Positions 37,248-48,911 of a DNA stretch of 64,000 nucleotides are shown here, piece by piece. The position numbers and the translations under genes were made by a program. Numbering within the stretch: the first letter of the stretch is position 1; the number at the start of each line of letters is the position of its first letter. Source of the DNA: an uncultured Photobacterium sp. GTDB lineage: Bacteria > Pseudomonadota > Gammaproteobacteria > Enterobacterales > Vibrionaceae. The stretch lies in contig NZ_CANMZV010000009.1 in the NCBI RefSeq assembly GCF_947502415.1, positions 147,717 to 211,716 of the forward strand, given 5' to 3'. Below the pieces are notes generated by a model. It saw nothing but the letters and a program-made list of their open reading frames with translations, did not search any database and was not told where the DNA came from.

Positions 37248-38918
37248 TTATTCGCCTTTAGCCGCTTTGAAAGCGTCAGCCATAGCGCTACCGAAAGAAG
37301 CATCGTCTTGCTTGTTCAGGCTAGCCATTGCTTCTTGCTCTTCAGCAACGTCTTTAGCGCGTACAGATAGGTTGATTACGCGGTTCTTACGGTCAACGCC
37401 TGTGAATTTAGCTTCAACAGAATCGCCAACAGAAAGAATTAGAGTTGCGTCTTCAACACGGTCAACTGATGCTTCAGAAGCACGTAGGTAAGCTTCAACG
37501 CCTTCAGCTAGCTCGATAGTTGCGCCTTTCGCGTCAACTGCAGTAACAGTACCAGTAACTAGAGCACCTTTCTTGTTAACTGCAACGTAGCCGTTGAATG
37601 GGTCTTCTTCGATCTGCTTGATACCTAGAGAGATACGCTCACGCTCAGCGTCTACTGCTAGAACAACTGCAGAGATTTCGTCGCCTTTCTTGAATTCGCG
37701 AACTGCTTCTTCACCAGCAACATTCCAAGAAATGTCAGATAGGTGAACAAGACCATCGATGCCGCCTTCAAGACCGATGAAGATACCGAAATCAGTGATA
37801 GACTTGATCTTACCAGTTACTTTATCGCCCTTAGCTTGCATTTCTGCAAATGACTGCCATGGGTTAGCTTTACACTGCTTAAGACCTAGGCTGATACGAC
37901 GACGCTCTTCGTCGATATCAAGAACCATAACTTCAACTTCGTCGCCCACGTTAACAACTTTAGATGGGTGGATGTTCTTGTTAGTCCAATCCATCTCAGA
38001 AACGTGTACAAGACCTTCAACGCCTTCTTCGATTTCAACGAAGCAGCCGTAGTCAGTTAGGTTAGTTACGCGGCCAGAAAGCTTAGTACCTTCAGGGTAA
38101 CGCTTAGCGATTGCTACCCATGGATCTTCGCCTAGCTGCTTAAGACCTAGTGATACGCGAGTACGCTCACGGTCGAACTTAAGAACTTTAACGTTGATCT
38201 CGTCGCCAACATTAACGATTTCAGATGGGTGCTTAACGCGTTTCCAAGCCATGTCAGTGATGTGTAGAAGACCATCAACACCACCAAGGTCAACGAACGC
38301 ACCGTAGTCAGTAAGGTTCTTAACGATACCTTTAACTTCCATGCCTTCCTGTAGAGAAGCAAGAAGTTCATCACGCTCAACGCTGTTTTCAGATTCGATA
38401 ACTGCGCGACGAGAAACAACTACATTGTTACGCTTCTGGTCTAGCTTGATTACTTTGAACTCTAGCTCTTTGTTTTCTAGGTGAGCAGTGTCGCGAACTG
38501 GACGTACGTCTACTAGAGAACCTGGTAGGAACGCACGGATGCCGTTAAGTTCAACTGTGAAGCCGCCCTTAACTTTACCGTTGATGATACCAACAACAGT
38601 TTCAGCATCTTCGTAAGCTTTTTCAAGCTGGATCCAAGCTTCGTGGCGCTTAGCTTTTTCACGAGAAAGCTTAGTCTCACCGAAGCCGTCTTCAACAGCG
38701 TCTAGAGCAACGTCAACTTCTGCGCCAACTTCGATTTCGATTTCGCCTGCAGCGTTTTTGAATTCGTCAGCTGGGATAGAAGACTCAGACTTAAGGCCTG
38801 CGTCTACTAGTACGTAACCGTTTTCGATAGCTACAACAGTACCTTTAACGATCGCACCTGGACGTGTTTCTAGTTCGTTTAGAGACTCTTCAAAGAGTAA
38901 AGCAAAAGATTCAGTCAT
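37248..38918 (-). CDS. rpsA: 30S ribosomal protein S1
   Basis: A 556-residue protein made of six S1 RNA-binding repeats (about one every 85 residues; for example [20 protein letters not shown] and [20 protein letters not shown]). It starts [21 protein letters not shown]1 brings mRNA to the 30S subunit. The third-position composition is strongly biased (GCT, GAA, AAC), as expected for a very highly expressed gene. It lies between cmk and ihfB, the usual order. The 99-bp leader may carry its autoregulatory fold. Confidence 0.97.
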   Translation of the reverse strand: MTESFALLFEESLNELETRPGAIVKGTVVAIENGYVLVDAGLKSESSIPADEFKNAAGEIEIEVGAEVDVALDAVEDGFGETKLSREKAKRHEAWIQLEKAYEDAETVVGIINGKVKGGFTVELNGIRAFLPGSLVDVRPVRDTAHLENKELEFKVIKLDQKRNNVVVSRRAVIESENSVERDELLASLQEGMEVKGIVKNLTDYGAFVDLGGVDGLLHITDMAWKRVKHPSEIVNVGDEINVKVLKFDRERTRVSLGLKQLGEDPWVAIAKRYPEGTKLSGRVTNLTDYGCFVEIEEGVEGLVHVSEMDWTNKNIHPSKVVNVGDEVEVMVLDIDEERRRISLGLKQCKANPWQSFAEMQAKGDKVTGKIKSITDFGIFIGLEGGIDGLVHLSDISWNVAGEEAVREFKKGDEISAVVLAVDAERERISLGIKQIEEDPFNGYVAVNKKGALVTGTVTAVDAKGATIELAEGVEAYLRASEASVDRVEDATLILSVGDSVEAKFTGVDRKNRVINLSVRAKDVAEEQEAMASLNKQDDASFGSAMADAFKAAKGE

Positions 38919-39017
38919 TATTTAATCTTCAATATGATTAACAACCATGGGTATCCTACCTCATGGGGTTGGTAGTAAAGTCAGTAATCATCCTTGTTAC
39001 CGACGCCATCATGCTGA

Positions 39018-39701
39018 TTACTCAGCCGATAATTTTTGTTCAATATAAGCCAATGCTTGTGCCGTCACTTGCTCTATTGACATCTCAGTAGAGTCTAGCA
39101 CCAAAGCATTGTCTGCGGGACGCAACGGAGCGACCGCACGGTTGCGATCTCGGTCGTCACGTTCCTGAATTTCTTTCAAAAGGCTGCCAAAGTTAACATC
39201 TAAGCCTTTCTGTTGCAACTGATTCATGCGACGGTTGGCTCGTTCTTCTGCGCTGGCATCCAGGAAAATTTTCACTTCAGCCTGCGGGAAAACCACCGTT
39301 CCCATGTCTCGACCATCAGCCACCAGCCCCGGCGCTTCACTAAATGCTCGCTGGCGGCGCAACAGTGCTTCTCGTACTCGTGGCAGTGCAGCAACCTTCG
39401 ACGCTGCCATACCGGTTTCTTCCTTGCGAAGTTCACCTGAAACATCTTCGCCTTCCAGAACCACCTTAACTAGCTCGCCTTCGGCAACAAACTGAACATC
39501 CAGGTGCGCAGCCAAAGGAACCAGTGCGTCTTCAGAATCAAGATCAACACCGTGATGAATCGCAGCTAAAGCCAACACACGGTAAATGGCACCAGAATCA
39601 AGTAAATTCAAGCCCAGTTTGTCTGCCAATAGCATACACAATGTGCCTTTACCGGCCCCGCTTGGCCCATCAACAGTGATCACTGGAGCATCTGTAGACA
39701 T
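39018..39701 (-). CDS. cmk: Cytidylate kinase
   Basis: A 227-residue NMP kinase that phosphorylates CMP and dCMP. P-loop [10 protein letters not shown] at residues 12-21, CMP-site segments DSGAIYR and [12 protein letters not shown], and the lid region [18 protein letters not shown] are all present. Upstream of rpsA as in E. coli. Confidence 0.95.
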   Translation of the reverse strand: MSTDAPVITVDGPSGAGKGTLCMLLADKLGLNLLDSGAIYRVLALAAIHHGVDLDSEDALVPLAAHLDVQFVAEGELVKVVLEGEDVSGELRKEETGMAASKVAALPRVREALLRRQRAFSEAPGLVADGRDMGTVVFPQAEVKIFLDASAEERANRRMNQLQQKGLDVNFGSLLKEIQERDDRDRNRAVAPLRPADNALVLDSTEMSIEQVTAQALAYIEQKLSAE

Positions 39702-39905
39702 AGGTTTTCTCCGAACATGTTCAAATATAAAGCGTTATAATGAAACGCGAACGCATGGCGTTTCATTATAGCCCTCGCAAACGGGGGCATATTATACGGA
39801 AAAAAATACGGAAGTACTATTAAAACCAAGAAATTCGCTTTTCATAATTTGGCAATAAAGAATAAGAGAAGAGCAAACAAACCACTATGCCAGATCGCGA
39901 GAATC

Positions 39906-39935
39906 CAAAAGAAAAACCCGCCAAATGGCGGGCTT
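39906..39935 (-). terminator. Rho-independent terminator of aroA
   Basis: On the minus strand GCCCGCC/GGCGGGT with an ATTT loop and a following TTTTT. Confidence 0.83.
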
Positions 39936-39949
39936 CATAATACTGTAAA

Positions 39950-41230
39950 TTAATGACTAAGCTGGGCCAGCTTATCGAAATAATCTGGGAAAGTTTTTGA
40001 TGTACATTTAGGATCGTTGATTGTTACCGGCGTATCACTCATAGCCACCAGCGAAAAACACATCGCCATCCGATGATCGTCATAAGTATCAATCGCGGCG
40101 TGTTGAAGCTTGGCTGGCGGGGTGATAGTGATATAATCATACCCCTCTTCAACCTCAGCTCCCACCTTACGCAACTCCGTCGCCATCGCAGCAAGTCGAT
40201 CTGTTTCTTTAACCCGCCAGTTGTATACGTTGCGGATTCTCGTTGTCCCCTCTGCGAACAACGCGGTGGTTGCAATCGTCATCGCAGCATCAGGAATATG
40301 ATTAAAGTCCATGTCGACAGCTTTCAGTTCACCGCGACGGGCAATGACATAATCATCGCCCCACTCGATCTCTGCTCCCATCGCTGCCAGCGCATCCGCA
40401 AACTGAACATCGCCCTGGATACTTTTCTTGCCAATGCCGGTTACTTTAACTTCACCGCCTTTGATCGCCGCTGCCGCCAGGAAATATGAAGCCGATGATG
40501 CGTCACCTTCAACCAGAAAATCACCCGGAGCCTGATAGGTTTGACCGGCAGGTACAACAAACTCTTGGTAGTCGCGGTTTTCTACCGATACGCCAAACTG
40601 AGACATAATCTGCAAAGTAATATCGATATAAGGTTTGGAAACCAACTCCCCCTTAATCCGAATCAACGTATCAGCCTTAGACAACGGTGCCGACATCAGA
40701 AATGCAGTCAGAAACTGACTGGAAATCGAACCATCAATTTCAACCTCTCCGCCGTACAGACCTGTGCCTTTGATCTTCAGAGGCGGATAATTGTCCTGCT
40801 CAAGATAGGTAATATCAGCTCCGGCGGTTCGCAAAGCGTCAACAAGGTGACCAATAGGACGCTCCTTCATACGCGGCTCGCCCGTTAGAACAAACTCTCC
40901 TTCTCCAAGGCACAACGCAGCGGCCAACGGGCGCATCGCCGTACCGGCATTACCCAAAAAGAGTTCCAAGGCCTGCTCGGGATGGAAGGCCGAACCCACG
41001 CCTTCAACTGTACAGACGGTTTTATCGTCTGAAAGTTGATAGTTTACGCCCAGCTGCTTTAATGCATTCAACATGTGGCGGATATCATCACTATCAAGCA
41101 AGTTAGTGAGGCGCGTGGTACCCTGTGCTAGCGCAGCCAATAATAGCGCGCGGTTAGAAACACTTTTCGACCCCGGCAGATTTACTTCGCCATTAATCTG
41201 ATTTATCGGCTGTAACGTTAAACTTTCCAT
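39950..41230 (-). CDS. aroA: 3-phosphoshikimate 1-carboxyvinyltransferase (EPSP synthase)
   Basis: A 426-residue class I EPSP synthase of the shikimate pathway. It contains [40 protein letters not shown] (phosphoenolpyruvate site), [13 protein letters not shown] and [13 protein letters not shown]. The NAGTAMRPL segment is the unmodified class I type. The ATG at 41230 gives MESLTLQPI, matching E. coli; an in-frame TTG at 41245 with CAGGA upstream is possible. Confidence 0.96.
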   Translation of the reverse strand: MESLTLQPINQINGEVNLPGSKSVSNRALLLAALAQGTTRLTNLLDSDDIRHMLNALKQLGVNYQLSDDKTVCTVEGVGSAFHPEQALELFLGNAGTAMRPLAAALCLGEGEFVLTGEPRMKERPIGHLVDALRTAGADITYLEQDNYPPLKIKGTGLYGGEVEIDGSISSQFLTAFLMSAPLSKADTLIRIKGELVSKPYIDITLQIMSQFGVSVENRDYQEFVVPAGQTYQAPGDFLVEGDASSASYFLAAAAIKGGEVKVTGIGKKSIQGDVQFADALAAMGAEIEWGDDYVIARRGELKAVDMDFNHIPDAAMTIATTALFAEGTTRIRNVYNWRVKETDRLAAMATELRKVGAEVEEGYDYITITPPAKLQHAAIDTYDDHRMAMCFSLVAMSDTPVTINDPKCTSKTFPDYFDKLAQLSH

Positions 41231-41390
41231 CTGTTCTATATTCAATCCTGTATTTTTATGCGTTCCAGCAGATTAGCGAATAATATCTCAGTCCGCTAGT
41301 ACTGATTCGCTCAATTCCCAGCAGGAGAAAGTGATATGCTGAGTATCTGGTTTTATAGTCGGTAATTGATTAGAAAATAAGGAGCAAATA

Positions 41391-41816
41391 GTGGCATCAG
41401 AAACACCTATGGTAGGTATCGGCGTAATCATTGTTAACCCTGCAGGAGAGGTATTGATCGGTAAACGAAAAAACAGCCATGCGCCCTATTATTCGATTCC
41501 GGGGGGCCATATGGAAATCGGAGAGACTTTCAGCCAATGCGCAGCCCGTGAGGTGGAAGAAGAAACCGGGCTACTAATCAAAAATCCCACAGTAATTGCA
41601 GTAACCAACAACCTGCAAACCTACAATGAGTCAGGGAAGCACTATATCAGTATCGCGGTATTAGTGACGGAGTTTACAGGTGAGCCTGAGCTTCGCGAAC
41701 CTGACAAATGCGAGGGATGGCAATGGGTTGCCCCTTCTAATCTACCCCAGCCTCATTTTGATGCCAGCGAACAATCAATTCGCTGCTTTTTGGAAAATCG
41801 TTTCTGCCTGGGGTAA
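41391..41816 (+). CDS. Nudix hydrolase
   Basis: A 141-residue Nudix enzyme. The Nudix box GGHMEIGETFSQCAAREVEE followed by ETGL (GX5EX7REUXEEXGU, residues about 40-62) is complete. MVGIGVIIVNP...VLIGKRKNSHA precedes it. Substrates of such small Nudix proteins are nucleoside diphosphate-X compounds; this one is not assigned. GTG start at 41391 with AAGGAG at the right distance. Confidence 0.87.
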   Translation: MASETPMVGIGVIIVNPAGEVLIGKRKNSHAPYYSIPGGHMEIGETFSQCAAREVEEETGLLIKNPTVIAVTNNLQTYNESGKHYISIAVLVTEFTGEPELREPDKCEGWQWVAPSNLPQPHFDASEQSIRCFLENRFCLG

Positions 41817-41819
41817 ACA

Positions 41820-41847
41820 GAAAAACGGTGTCTGATACACCGTTTTT
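41820..41847. terminator. Bidirectional terminator after the Nudix gene
   Basis: Stem AAAAACGGTGT/ACACCGTTTTT between convergent genes. Confidence 0.85.
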
Positions 41848-41853
41848 GTATAT

Positions 41854-42537
41854 CTAGCATTCAAATTTAAGGAAGGTTGTTTCAACCCACTCGTCACCAA
41901 GCTCTTCTTTCGATAGCGCGACAATACGCTCCATCGCCGGAATAGTAGTAAGGCCTGAATAAATAATGCCGCAACTATCTGTCACAAAAAAACGCTTCAG
42001 CAATTTCAAAACCAACGAGATGTAACCATCTTGTTCCTTCTTGGCTTTTATATCGAGTGACATTGTCAGGTTATCAGCCCCGGCAACCAAGCAAAGCTTA
42101 GTAATACCTTCCAATTCTTGCTCAGATGCAATACTCGCCAAAGGCAACCGAATATTAAGAGTATTGTGTTCAAAGTGCTCTTTGAGTGATAACAGCAAAT
42201 TAAAAATGTGGTGACGGTTAGTAAAACGATACAAGGCAAGTGGAAAATCAACTTCAACTTCCTCAATCGCACTGTCATTCAGCAGCGACATGAAAGCAAT
42301 GCAATTTTCATCAACGCTATCATATCCATTAAATCGACTGGCATTTATTCTATGCTTCCTCAAGGAATAAAAGTGCGGCGTCTGTTGCTTAAAAACCAGA
42401 TAACAGCTTATATCCTGCTGTTCTTGACTCGCCTTATGATCCTTACACAGCGTAACCAGGCTCTCAGTGTCACGGCCTTGCAAACTCAATAACTGAAAAT
42501 CTGATGCTTTCTTCTTATATACATTTGAGTTCATCAT
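41854..42537 (-). CDS. Hypothetical protein, 227 residues
   Basis: I do not recognise this protein. It is a soluble-looking mixed alpha/beta protein without signal peptide or TM helix. Residues about 70-160 alternate predicted strands and helices (IEEVEVDFPLALYRF, LNIRLPLASI, LTMSLDIKA). The C-terminal part (FFVTDSCGIIYSGLTTIPAM) is more hydrophobic. The frame is long and free of overlap, and a terminator follows, so it is probably real. It stands alone between a Nudix gene and a lipoprotein gene, and context gives no role. Confidence 0.65.
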   Translation of the reverse strand: MMNSNVYKKKASDFQLLSLQGRDTESLVTLCKDHKASQEQQDISCYLVFKQQTPHFYSLRKHRINASRFNGYDSVDENCIAFMSLLNDSAIEEVEVDFPLALYRFTNRHHIFNLLLSLKEHFEHNTLNIRLPLASIASEQELEGITKLCLVAGADNLTMSLDIKAKKEQDGYISLVLKLLKRFFVTDSCGIIYSGLTTIPAMERIVALSKEELGDEWVETTFLKFEC

Positions 42538-42774
42538 CGTTCTAGCTAATCCCTCGCAATTTTTGTTACATAATACTCGAAAAACGAGTATTCACTGTTT
42601 CTAGCGAGGGAAACTGTGTTTATATGAATGATTGATTTTAAAACAATTTCCGTAATTTATGTCTGATGCGTATAAATGTGCATAAAATAATGCTGAGACT
42701 TTCTATGGAAGATACGTGAGATTTGATACCAGCAAATGACAAAACAGTGAATTTTTACCACCATCATTTTTGTA

Positions 42775-44031
42775 CTAATTCAAATCAAGCCGACATAAAG
42801 TCAAATCGTTGCCATTATGCGAGCACTCTATATCTACCCACTGACCGTTGAAAGTTGCCAATGAATTATCTGAAGCAGAGTATCCCCACATAGTGTTGCT
42901 TTCCACCGGTCCTTCCAGGCTGATTTCATTATCACGGGACTCCAGCTCGATTTCTTTCAGTACAAACTGGTTATTGATATTCTTTCCTTTTAATTCTACC
43001 CAGCTGCCATCCAGGTTATTAAGTGCCAGTCCATCATCAAAACGCGTTCCGGCATTAACATCAAAAGGAATACCATTAATTGACACTTGGCCATTAGAGA
43101 AGCTGGCCTCTCCTTCCACCTTGAACTCAAGGTTATCAGGAGCCACAACCTGATCTTCAAAATCGACCTTAGCAGCGACAAGTGAATCACCGGACTGGAC
43201 TAAATCTAACTCAACAACGGCACCAGCCTGTAGACTATTAACGGTACCATCATCAAATACAGTATTGGCGTTGATACCGACTAACAAATGTCCTGCTACT
43301 TCAAACAGCATCTTGTCATCACTGACCCAGGTAACCACACCTTCAAATTCCAGTCCGTTAAAGTCCTGCGGATCCTTAATATCTATCGAAAAAGCAATAA
43401 ATCGACCATCACTAAACTGCCCGTATATTTCAACCCACATGCCATTCGCTAATGTACGGCCATCTTCAATAATGGCATTGGTATAATCAACAGGTACCGT
43501 TCCCAACAGAGCCGTTCCCGCACCAGCTTGATCTACGCCAGAAAGCACACCTTCAATTTCGGCATTAAGCAACGGATCAATTTTACTTAAAGAAGTAACT
43601 GACCAGGTATTATCAGGATGAAGAAGGGCAAATAGCATAACCCAATCACCAATCACCACTCCGCTGGCAGAAAAGTTAAAAGTTATCCCGTTGACGGTTG
43701 TAGAGTCTGCAGATAATGCGGTCACAGGACCTGCCACAACAGGTTGCAATACAATTGCTTGAGCTGTGTTGTTCTGGTTGCTGATTTCAACCTGCATCCC
43801 TGTAGTGACAAAATCAAAACTGAAACGTTGTCCATTATAACTCACATCAGAATCAGATGCATCAAGCTCATGTCCATTAACACTAAGCTGTAATGCCGTA
43901 TAAGAAATCATATCAACAGTACCGTTAATCCGGGATATCAAGCCTGAACCATCAACCGAAGATTCAGAGCTGTCACCTCCACAGCCGGACAACAAAACAC
44001 TACCCACTACTGCATATACTAAATTTTTCAT
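42775..44031 (-). CDS. DUF5666-type repeat lipoprotein
   Basis: A 418-residue predicted lipoprotein: the signal MKNLVYAVVGSVLLSGCGGD has lipobox LSGC (Cys at 17). The rest consists of repeated beta-rich modules of about 65 residues. Each has a pattern like V.I.G..F.V...T.F.DG....L..G..VEL.G (for example VNGITFNFSASGVVIGDWVM and INGIPFDVNAGTRFDDGLAL), typical of DUF5666 proteins. Function is unknown; a cell-envelope or surface role is inferred from the anchor. Confidence 0.78.
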   Translation of the reverse strand: MKNLVYAVVGSVLLSGCGGDSSESSVDGSGLISRINGTVDMISYTALQLSVNGHELDASDSDVSYNGQRFSFDFVTTGMQVEISNQNNTAQAIVLQPVVAGPVTALSADSTTVNGITFNFSASGVVIGDWVMLFALLHPDNTWSVTSLSKIDPLLNAEIEGVLSGVDQAGAGTALLGTVPVDYTNAIIEDGRTLANGMWVEIYGQFSDGRFIAFSIDIKDPQDFNGLEFEGVVTWVSDDKMLFEVAGHLLVGINANTVFDDGTVNSLQAGAVVELDLVQSGDSLVAAKVDFEDQVVAPDNLEFKVEGEASFSNGQVSINGIPFDVNAGTRFDDGLALNNLDGSWVELKGKNINNQFVLKEIELESRDNEISLEGPVESNTMWGYSASDNSLATFNGQWVDIECSHNGNDLTLCRLDLN

Positions 44032-44133
44032 CTTTCCGCTCGCGACAGGATTTTATCGAAAATTAAGTGTAGGTAATTCCTGTACTGTTCTTGAAAGCGA
44101 AAATAAGAAAAGGAACACTATAATTGCAACTCA

Positions 44134-44162
44134 TAAAAAAAGCCTCTCAACAGAGAAGCTTT
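44134..44162 (-). terminator. Rho-independent terminator of serC
   Basis: On the minus strand AAGC..CTCT/AGAG..GCTT with an interior mismatch is followed by seven T. Confidence 0.7.
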
Positions 44163-44182
44163 CATTATTAAAAATCGGGAGA

Positions 44183-45265
44183 TTATGCGTGCTCTTGCTC
44201 GAACCTGACCATAAAATCGACTAACGCCTGTACGCCTTCGACTGGCATTGCATTATAGATAGATGCCCGCATTCCACCTACGGCACGATGGCCTTTCAGC
44301 GCTTTCAGACCAACCGCATCAGCCTGTTCCAAGAACAGTGCATCAAGCTCAGGATTTTTAAGCTGGAAAGGCACGTTCATCAGTGAACGGTTGTCCGGGT
44401 GGATTTCATTGCGATAAAAATCAGACTGATCGATATAGTCATACAGCACCTTGGCCTTGGTTTCATTACGATGCTGCATCGCTTCAACTCCACCAATACT
44501 CTTAAGCCACTTAAAGACTTCGCCAGCTAAGTACCAGGCAAACGTCGGCGGTGTATTAAACATAGAGTCTTTATCCACCAATACGGTGTAGTCGAGAATG
44601 CTTGGTAGGATCGGCTTGGCCTTACCCAGCAAATCATCACGGACGATAACAATCGTCAGACCGGCCGGACCGACATTTTTCTGAGCGCCGGCATAAATCA
44701 CACCGTACTTTGAAACATCAATCTTACGCGACAAAATGGTTGAAGACATATCAGCAACTATCGGCTTATCCGTATCTGGCAAATCGCGGATCTCGATACC
44801 GTCAATGGTTTCATTCGGACAGAAATGGACAAAAGCAGCCTCTTCAGACAACGGCCATTGCGTAGCAGGTAAAATAGCGCGCTTGCCATCTCGCTCACAG
44901 GTGATATCAACCACATTCGGTTTACAGTATTTTTGCGCTTCATTCGCAGCACTATGCGCCCAATAACCGCCATCCATATAATCAGCAGTTTCAGCATCAC
45001 CAAGCAAATTCATTGGAACTGCAGCAAACTGGCCTCGAGCACCACCGTGGCAGAAAAGCACATGATAGTTATCAGGAATGGCAAGCAGATCGCGCAAGTC
45101 CTTTTCTGACTGCTCAGCCACCGCCATAAACTCTTTGCTACGGTGACTGATTTCCATCACGGATGTCCCTAAACCATTCCAGTTCACCAGTTCATTCTGG
45201 GCTTGCTTCATAACGTCTGCTGGGATCATTGCCGGACCAGCACAAAAGTTATAGACCTTTTCCAT
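44183..45265 (-). CDS. serC: Phosphoserine aminotransferase
   Basis: A 360-residue class V PLP aminotransferase of serine and pyridoxal biosynthesis. It starts [15 protein letters not shown]. It has the PLP/phosphate segments [16 protein letters not shown] and [10 protein letters not shown], the PLP Lys in [14 protein letters not shown] (near 197), and the C-terminal [12 protein letters not shown]. The ATG at 45265 was chosen by homology; AGGAGC lies 13 nt upstream. Single gene between the lipoprotein gene and gyrA. Confidence 0.95.
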   Translation of the reverse strand: MEKVYNFCAGPAMIPADVMKQAQNELVNWNGLGTSVMEISHRSKEFMAVAEQSEKDLRDLLAIPDNYHVLFCHGGARGQFAAVPMNLLGDAETADYMDGGYWAHSAANEAQKYCKPNVVDITCERDGKRAILPATQWPLSEEAAFVHFCPNETIDGIEIRDLPDTDKPIVADMSSTILSRKIDVSKYGVIYAGAQKNVGPAGLTIVIVRDDLLGKAKPILPSILDYTVLVDKDSMFNTPPTFAWYLAGEVFKWLKSIGGVEAMQHRNETKAKVLYDYIDQSDFYRNEIHPDNRSLMNVPFQLKNPELDALFLEQADAVGLKALKGHRAVGGMRASIYNAMPVEGVQALVDFMVRFEQEHA

Positions 45266-45493
45266 GATGTAAGACTTGCTCCTGCTATATAAAACATTGG
45301 TTTTAAAAGACATTGCGACTTAAAGGTATAAATCGACCAGCCCTTCGATTGCTCAACCCGCCACAAGATGTGACAAAGATCAGGTCTTTGTTTTTACACC
45401 TTTATTGGATAGGTGAAAAGGCTTTCTTGATATCTTTCGCAGAAAAAACGGTTGAATGGGGAGGTTAATACCAATCGGGATAAACGCCAGATA

Positions 45494-45524
45494 TAAAAAA
45501 CGCAGCCCGTGGGCTGCGTTTTTA
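45494..45524 (-). terminator. Rho-independent terminator of gyrA
   Basis: Stem AACGCAGCCC/GGGCTGCGTT with flanking A- and T-runs. Confidence 0.87.
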
Positions 45525-45546
45525 TCAGAACAACTCTCTAGATAAA

Positions 45547-48180
45547 TTATTCTTCTTCAGGTGATTCGCCTGATTCAGAATCAGCTGCTGGCTGTTCTGA
45601 CGCTTCGGTAATTTCACCTTCGCTAATCACGGCGTCTTCAATACTCTCATCTTCTTCCGGCTCATCGATACGCTGCAAGCCAACTACCTGCTCGTCTTCG
45701 GCGGTACGGATAAGAGTCACACCCTGGGTATTACGGCCCACTCGGCTCACCTCGGCAACACGTGTACGAACCAGCGTACCGCCGTTGGTGATCATCATGA
45801 ACTCATCGCCATCTTCAACCTGTACGGCACCGACAACGCTACCATTACGCTCAGAGACTTTAATCGATACAACACCTTGTGTTGCACGGCTCTTCGCTGG
45901 GTATTCCGTTAGCTCAGTACGCTTACCATAACCATTTTCGGTTACAGTCAGGACATCGCCTTCATTGTGAGGAACGATAAGCGAAACAACATGATCGCTT
46001 TCAGCAAGCTTGATACCACGAACACCGGCAGCAGTACGCCCCATACCACGAACCTGATCTTCAGAGAAGCGAACCACTTTACCAGCTTGAGAGAACAGCA
46101 TGATGTCATCAGATCCATCTGTTACGTCAACACCAATTAGGGAATCACCGTCACGTAGGTTCACTGCGATAATACCTGCGCTACGAGGACGACTGAAATC
46201 AGTCAGTGGTGTCTTCTTAACTGTACCATCAGCTGTTGCCATGAAGACAAACTTGTCATCTTCGTATTCTTTCACCGGTAGAATTGCGGTAATACGTTCA
46301 TTTTCTTCCAGCGGAAGAATGTTCACGATTGGCTTACCACGGGCTGTACGACTTGCTTGCGGTAACTGATACACTTTCAACCAGTACATACGACCACGGC
46401 TAGAGAAGCACAAGATAGTATCGTGGGTATTAGCCACCAGCAGACGCTCAATGAAGTCTTCTTCCTTCATACGCGTTGCCGCTTTACCTTTACCACCACG
46501 ACGCTGAGCTTCGTAGTCGCTAAGAATCTGGTACTTCACATAACCTTCATGCGACAAGGTAACAACAACATCTTCCTGGGTGATAAGATCTTCCAGATCG
46601 ATGTCGTGGCTTGCAGCTGTGATTTCAGTGCGGCGAGGATCGTTGAACTGCTCTTTAACCAGTTCAAGTTCTTCACGGATCACTTCCATCAAACGCTCAG
46701 AGCTTGCAAGGATGTGCATCAATTCAGCAATTTCATCCAGAAGCGTCTTGTATTCACCAAGAATCTTCTCGTGCTCAAGACCTGTCAGTTTATGCAGGCG
46801 CAGATCCAGGATCGCTTGTGCCTGAATTTCTGTCAGGTAGTACTGGTTGTCACGGATACCATACTGCTCTTCCAGCCAATCAGGACGAGCCGCGTCAGTA
46901 CCGGCACGCTCCAGCATTGCTGCAACGTTACCCAGATCCCAACCGCGCGCTACCAGGCCAGCTTTTGCTTCGGCCGGCGTTGGTGCACTCTTGATCAGTT
47001 CGATAATCTCATCGATGTTAGCCAGTGCCAGCGCCAGACCTTCAAGGATATGAGCACGGTCACGGGCTTTACGTAGTTCGTAGATAGTACGGCGTGTAAC
47101 CACTTCACGGCGGTGGTTCACGAAGCACTTCAGCATCTCTTTCAGGTTGAACAGTTTTGGCTGGCCATTGTCCAGCGCAACCATGTTGATACCGAATGTA
47201 GTCTGTAGCTGAGTCTGTGCGTACAAGTTGTTAAGAACAACCTCACCCACAGCATCACGCTTACATTCGATAACAATACGCATACCATCTTTGTCAGATT
47301 CGTCACGCAGGGCACTGATGCCTTCAACTTTCTTATCTTTAACCAGCTCGGCGATCTTTTCGATCAGACGAGCTTTGTTGACCTGATATGGAATCTCAGT
47401 AACAACAATGGTTTCTTTGCCATTCTTGTCTGTTTCGATATCAGCTTTAGAGCGCATGTAAACTTTACCGCGACCCGTATGATAAGCGTCAATAATGCCT
47501 TTACGGCCACTGATCTGTGCTGCGGTCGGGAAGTCTGGGCCTGGAATATATTCCATCAGCTGGTCAATGGTGATGTCTTCATCATTGATATAAGCCAGAC
47601 AGCCGTCGATAACTTCACCCAGGTTGTGTGGCGGAATATTCGTCGCCATACCAACCGCGATACCAGAAGCACCGTTGACAAGAAGGTTCGGGATCTTTGT
47701 CGGCAATACTGCCGGGATCTGCTCAGTGCCATCGTAGTTAGGCACATAGTCAACCGTCTCTTTGTCCAAATCGGCCAACAGTTCGTGGGCAATTTTCGCC
47801 ATGCGAACTTCGGTATAACGCATTGCCGCAGCAGAGTCACCATCGATTGAACCGAAGTTACCCTGGCCATCTACCAGCATGTAGCGGAGAGAGAAAGGTT
47901 GCGCCATACGTACGATTGTGTCGTAAACAGCGCTATCACCGTGCGGGTGATATTTACCGATTACGTCACCAACCACACGGGCTGATTTTTTGTATGCTTT
48001 ATTCCAGTCATTGCCTAGCACATTCATCGCGAACAATACGCGACGGTGCACTGGCTTAAGGCCATCACGCACGTCCGGAAGAGCACGACCAACGATGACT
48101 GACATCGCATAGTCGAGGTACGAGCCTTTCAGCTCCTCTTCAATATTTACGGGCGTGATCTCTTTTGCAAGATCGCTCAT
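45547..48180 (-). CDS. gyrA: DNA gyrase subunit A
   Basis: An 877-residue type II topoisomerase subunit. The catalytic Tyr lies in [10 protein letters not shown] (near residue 122). The quinolone-resistance region reads [20 protein letters not shown], with Ser at the 83 and Asp at the 87 equivalents, i.e. the susceptible-type residues. The C-terminal beta-pinwheel contains the GyrA box QRRGGKG (near 560), and the tail is acidic. No adjacent gene on its strand; it is transcribed alone. Confidence 0.97.
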   Translation of the reverse strand: MSDLAKEITPVNIEEELKGSYLDYAMSVIVGRALPDVRDGLKPVHRRVLFAMNVLGNDWNKAYKKSARVVGDVIGKYHPHGDSAVYDTIVRMAQPFSLRYMLVDGQGNFGSIDGDSAAAMRYTEVRMAKIAHELLADLDKETVDYVPNYDGTEQIPAVLPTKIPNLLVNGASGIAVGMATNIPPHNLGEVIDGCLAYINDEDITIDQLMEYIPGPDFPTAAQISGRKGIIDAYHTGRGKVYMRSKADIETDKNGKETIVVTEIPYQVNKARLIEKIAELVKDKKVEGISALRDESDKDGMRIVIECKRDAVGEVVLNNLYAQTQLQTTFGINMVALDNGQPKLFNLKEMLKCFVNHRREVVTRRTIYELRKARDRAHILEGLALALANIDEIIELIKSAPTPAEAKAGLVARGWDLGNVAAMLERAGTDAARPDWLEEQYGIRDNQYYLTEIQAQAILDLRLHKLTGLEHEKILGEYKTLLDEIAELMHILASSERLMEVIREELELVKEQFNDPRRTEITAASHDIDLEDLITQEDVVVTLSHEGYVKYQILSDYEAQRRGGKGKAATRMKEEDFIERLLVANTHDTILCFSSRGRMYWLKVYQLPQASRTARGKPIVNILPLEENERITAILPVKEYEDDKFVFMATADGTVKKTPLTDFSRPRSAGIIAVNLRDGDSLIGVDVTDGSDDIMLFSQAGKVVRFSEDQVRGMGRTAAGVRGIKLAESDHVVSLIVPHNEGDVLTVTENGYGKRTELTEYPAKSRATQGVVSIKVSERNGSVVGAVQVEDGDEFMMITNGGTLVRTRVAEVSRVGRNTQGVTLIRTAEDEQVVGLQRIDEPEEDESIEDAVISEGEITEASEQPAADSESGESPEEE

Positions 48181-48611
48181 GGAGCCAATATCCCTCAGGT
48201 AATTTCTGTCGTATATCTATACGTGCAAGGTGCGAGAATATAGCATAAATCAGCCTAGATAGGCACACCTTTCACAATTTATGTTGTGAGTAATTTAGCG
48301 GATTTACCAAAAATCAGACACAAACTTATGCCGCTATTTACCATTCCCGCACTCAAATGGTCATTTTTCACGCAAAACCTACTCCAGCCATTCATTGTCG
48401 ACTAAAAGAAAGTGCTACCAATTGTAAAAAAACAACTTGGTCGACATTTATGCAAATCAATACATCTCACTGGAAAGTGCCGATAAAAAGCCTGATCCGG
48501 GTCACTTTCAGTCAATTTAATGGGCGTAAAATTACTTTTGCACCCAGCCGTTTAGCTATTCAAAACGGGCCTGCACTCTGATTTTTAACATGGAAAATAA
48601 GTGAGGTCGTT
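48181..48611. other. Gene-free interval upstream of gyrA
   Basis: About 430 bp. The left side must hold the gyrA promoter. No second gene is supported, although a short + frame (48357-48581) lacks a ribosome site and a recognisable product. Confidence 0.5.
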
Positions 48612-48797
48612 ATGTTAGGAAAAGCAATCAATACCATCGGACTATGCATCATTGGCGGAAAATATATTTTAATGCTCATTCTCGCTGCCATGACTTTATT
48701 CGGCGGTTCACTCGAACACGAGCTCCTTACATTCAGCAAAACTGACCAGATACCAGGCAAGTTGCGGCTTATTGTAACCAAAGAGCTGAACCAATAG
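48612..48797 (+). CDS. Possible small membrane protein, 61 residues
   Basis: I do not recognise it. It reads MLGKAINTIGLCIIGGKYIL and then a second hydrophobic stretch, LMLILAAMTLFGG, so residues 8-36 could form one TM helix; the tail is charged. A GTGAGG lies 6 nt ahead of the ATG, better than for other small frames nearby. It lies between divergent gyrA and ubiG. Could also be chance. Confidence 0.4.
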   Translation: MLGKAINTIGLCIIGGKYILMLILAAMTLFGGSLEHELLTFSKTDQIPGKLRLIVTKELNQ

Positions 48798-48911
48798 CCT
48801 ACTTTTACAACAACAAGGTAACCGATAGCTATTTCATCACTAATCTGGTGCTTAATCAGATATTTCAAGTCACGCCTATTCCGCTATAATACCGGCAACA
48901 ATCTACGGGAA

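Noticed and set aside
46423..47076. 217-codon + strand ORF inside gyrA
   Set aside because: Antisense shadow of gyrA created by its codon bias.
45547..48180. Quinolone-resistance mutation in gyrA
   Set aside because: Residues equivalent to Ser83 and Asp87 are the susceptible-type ones.
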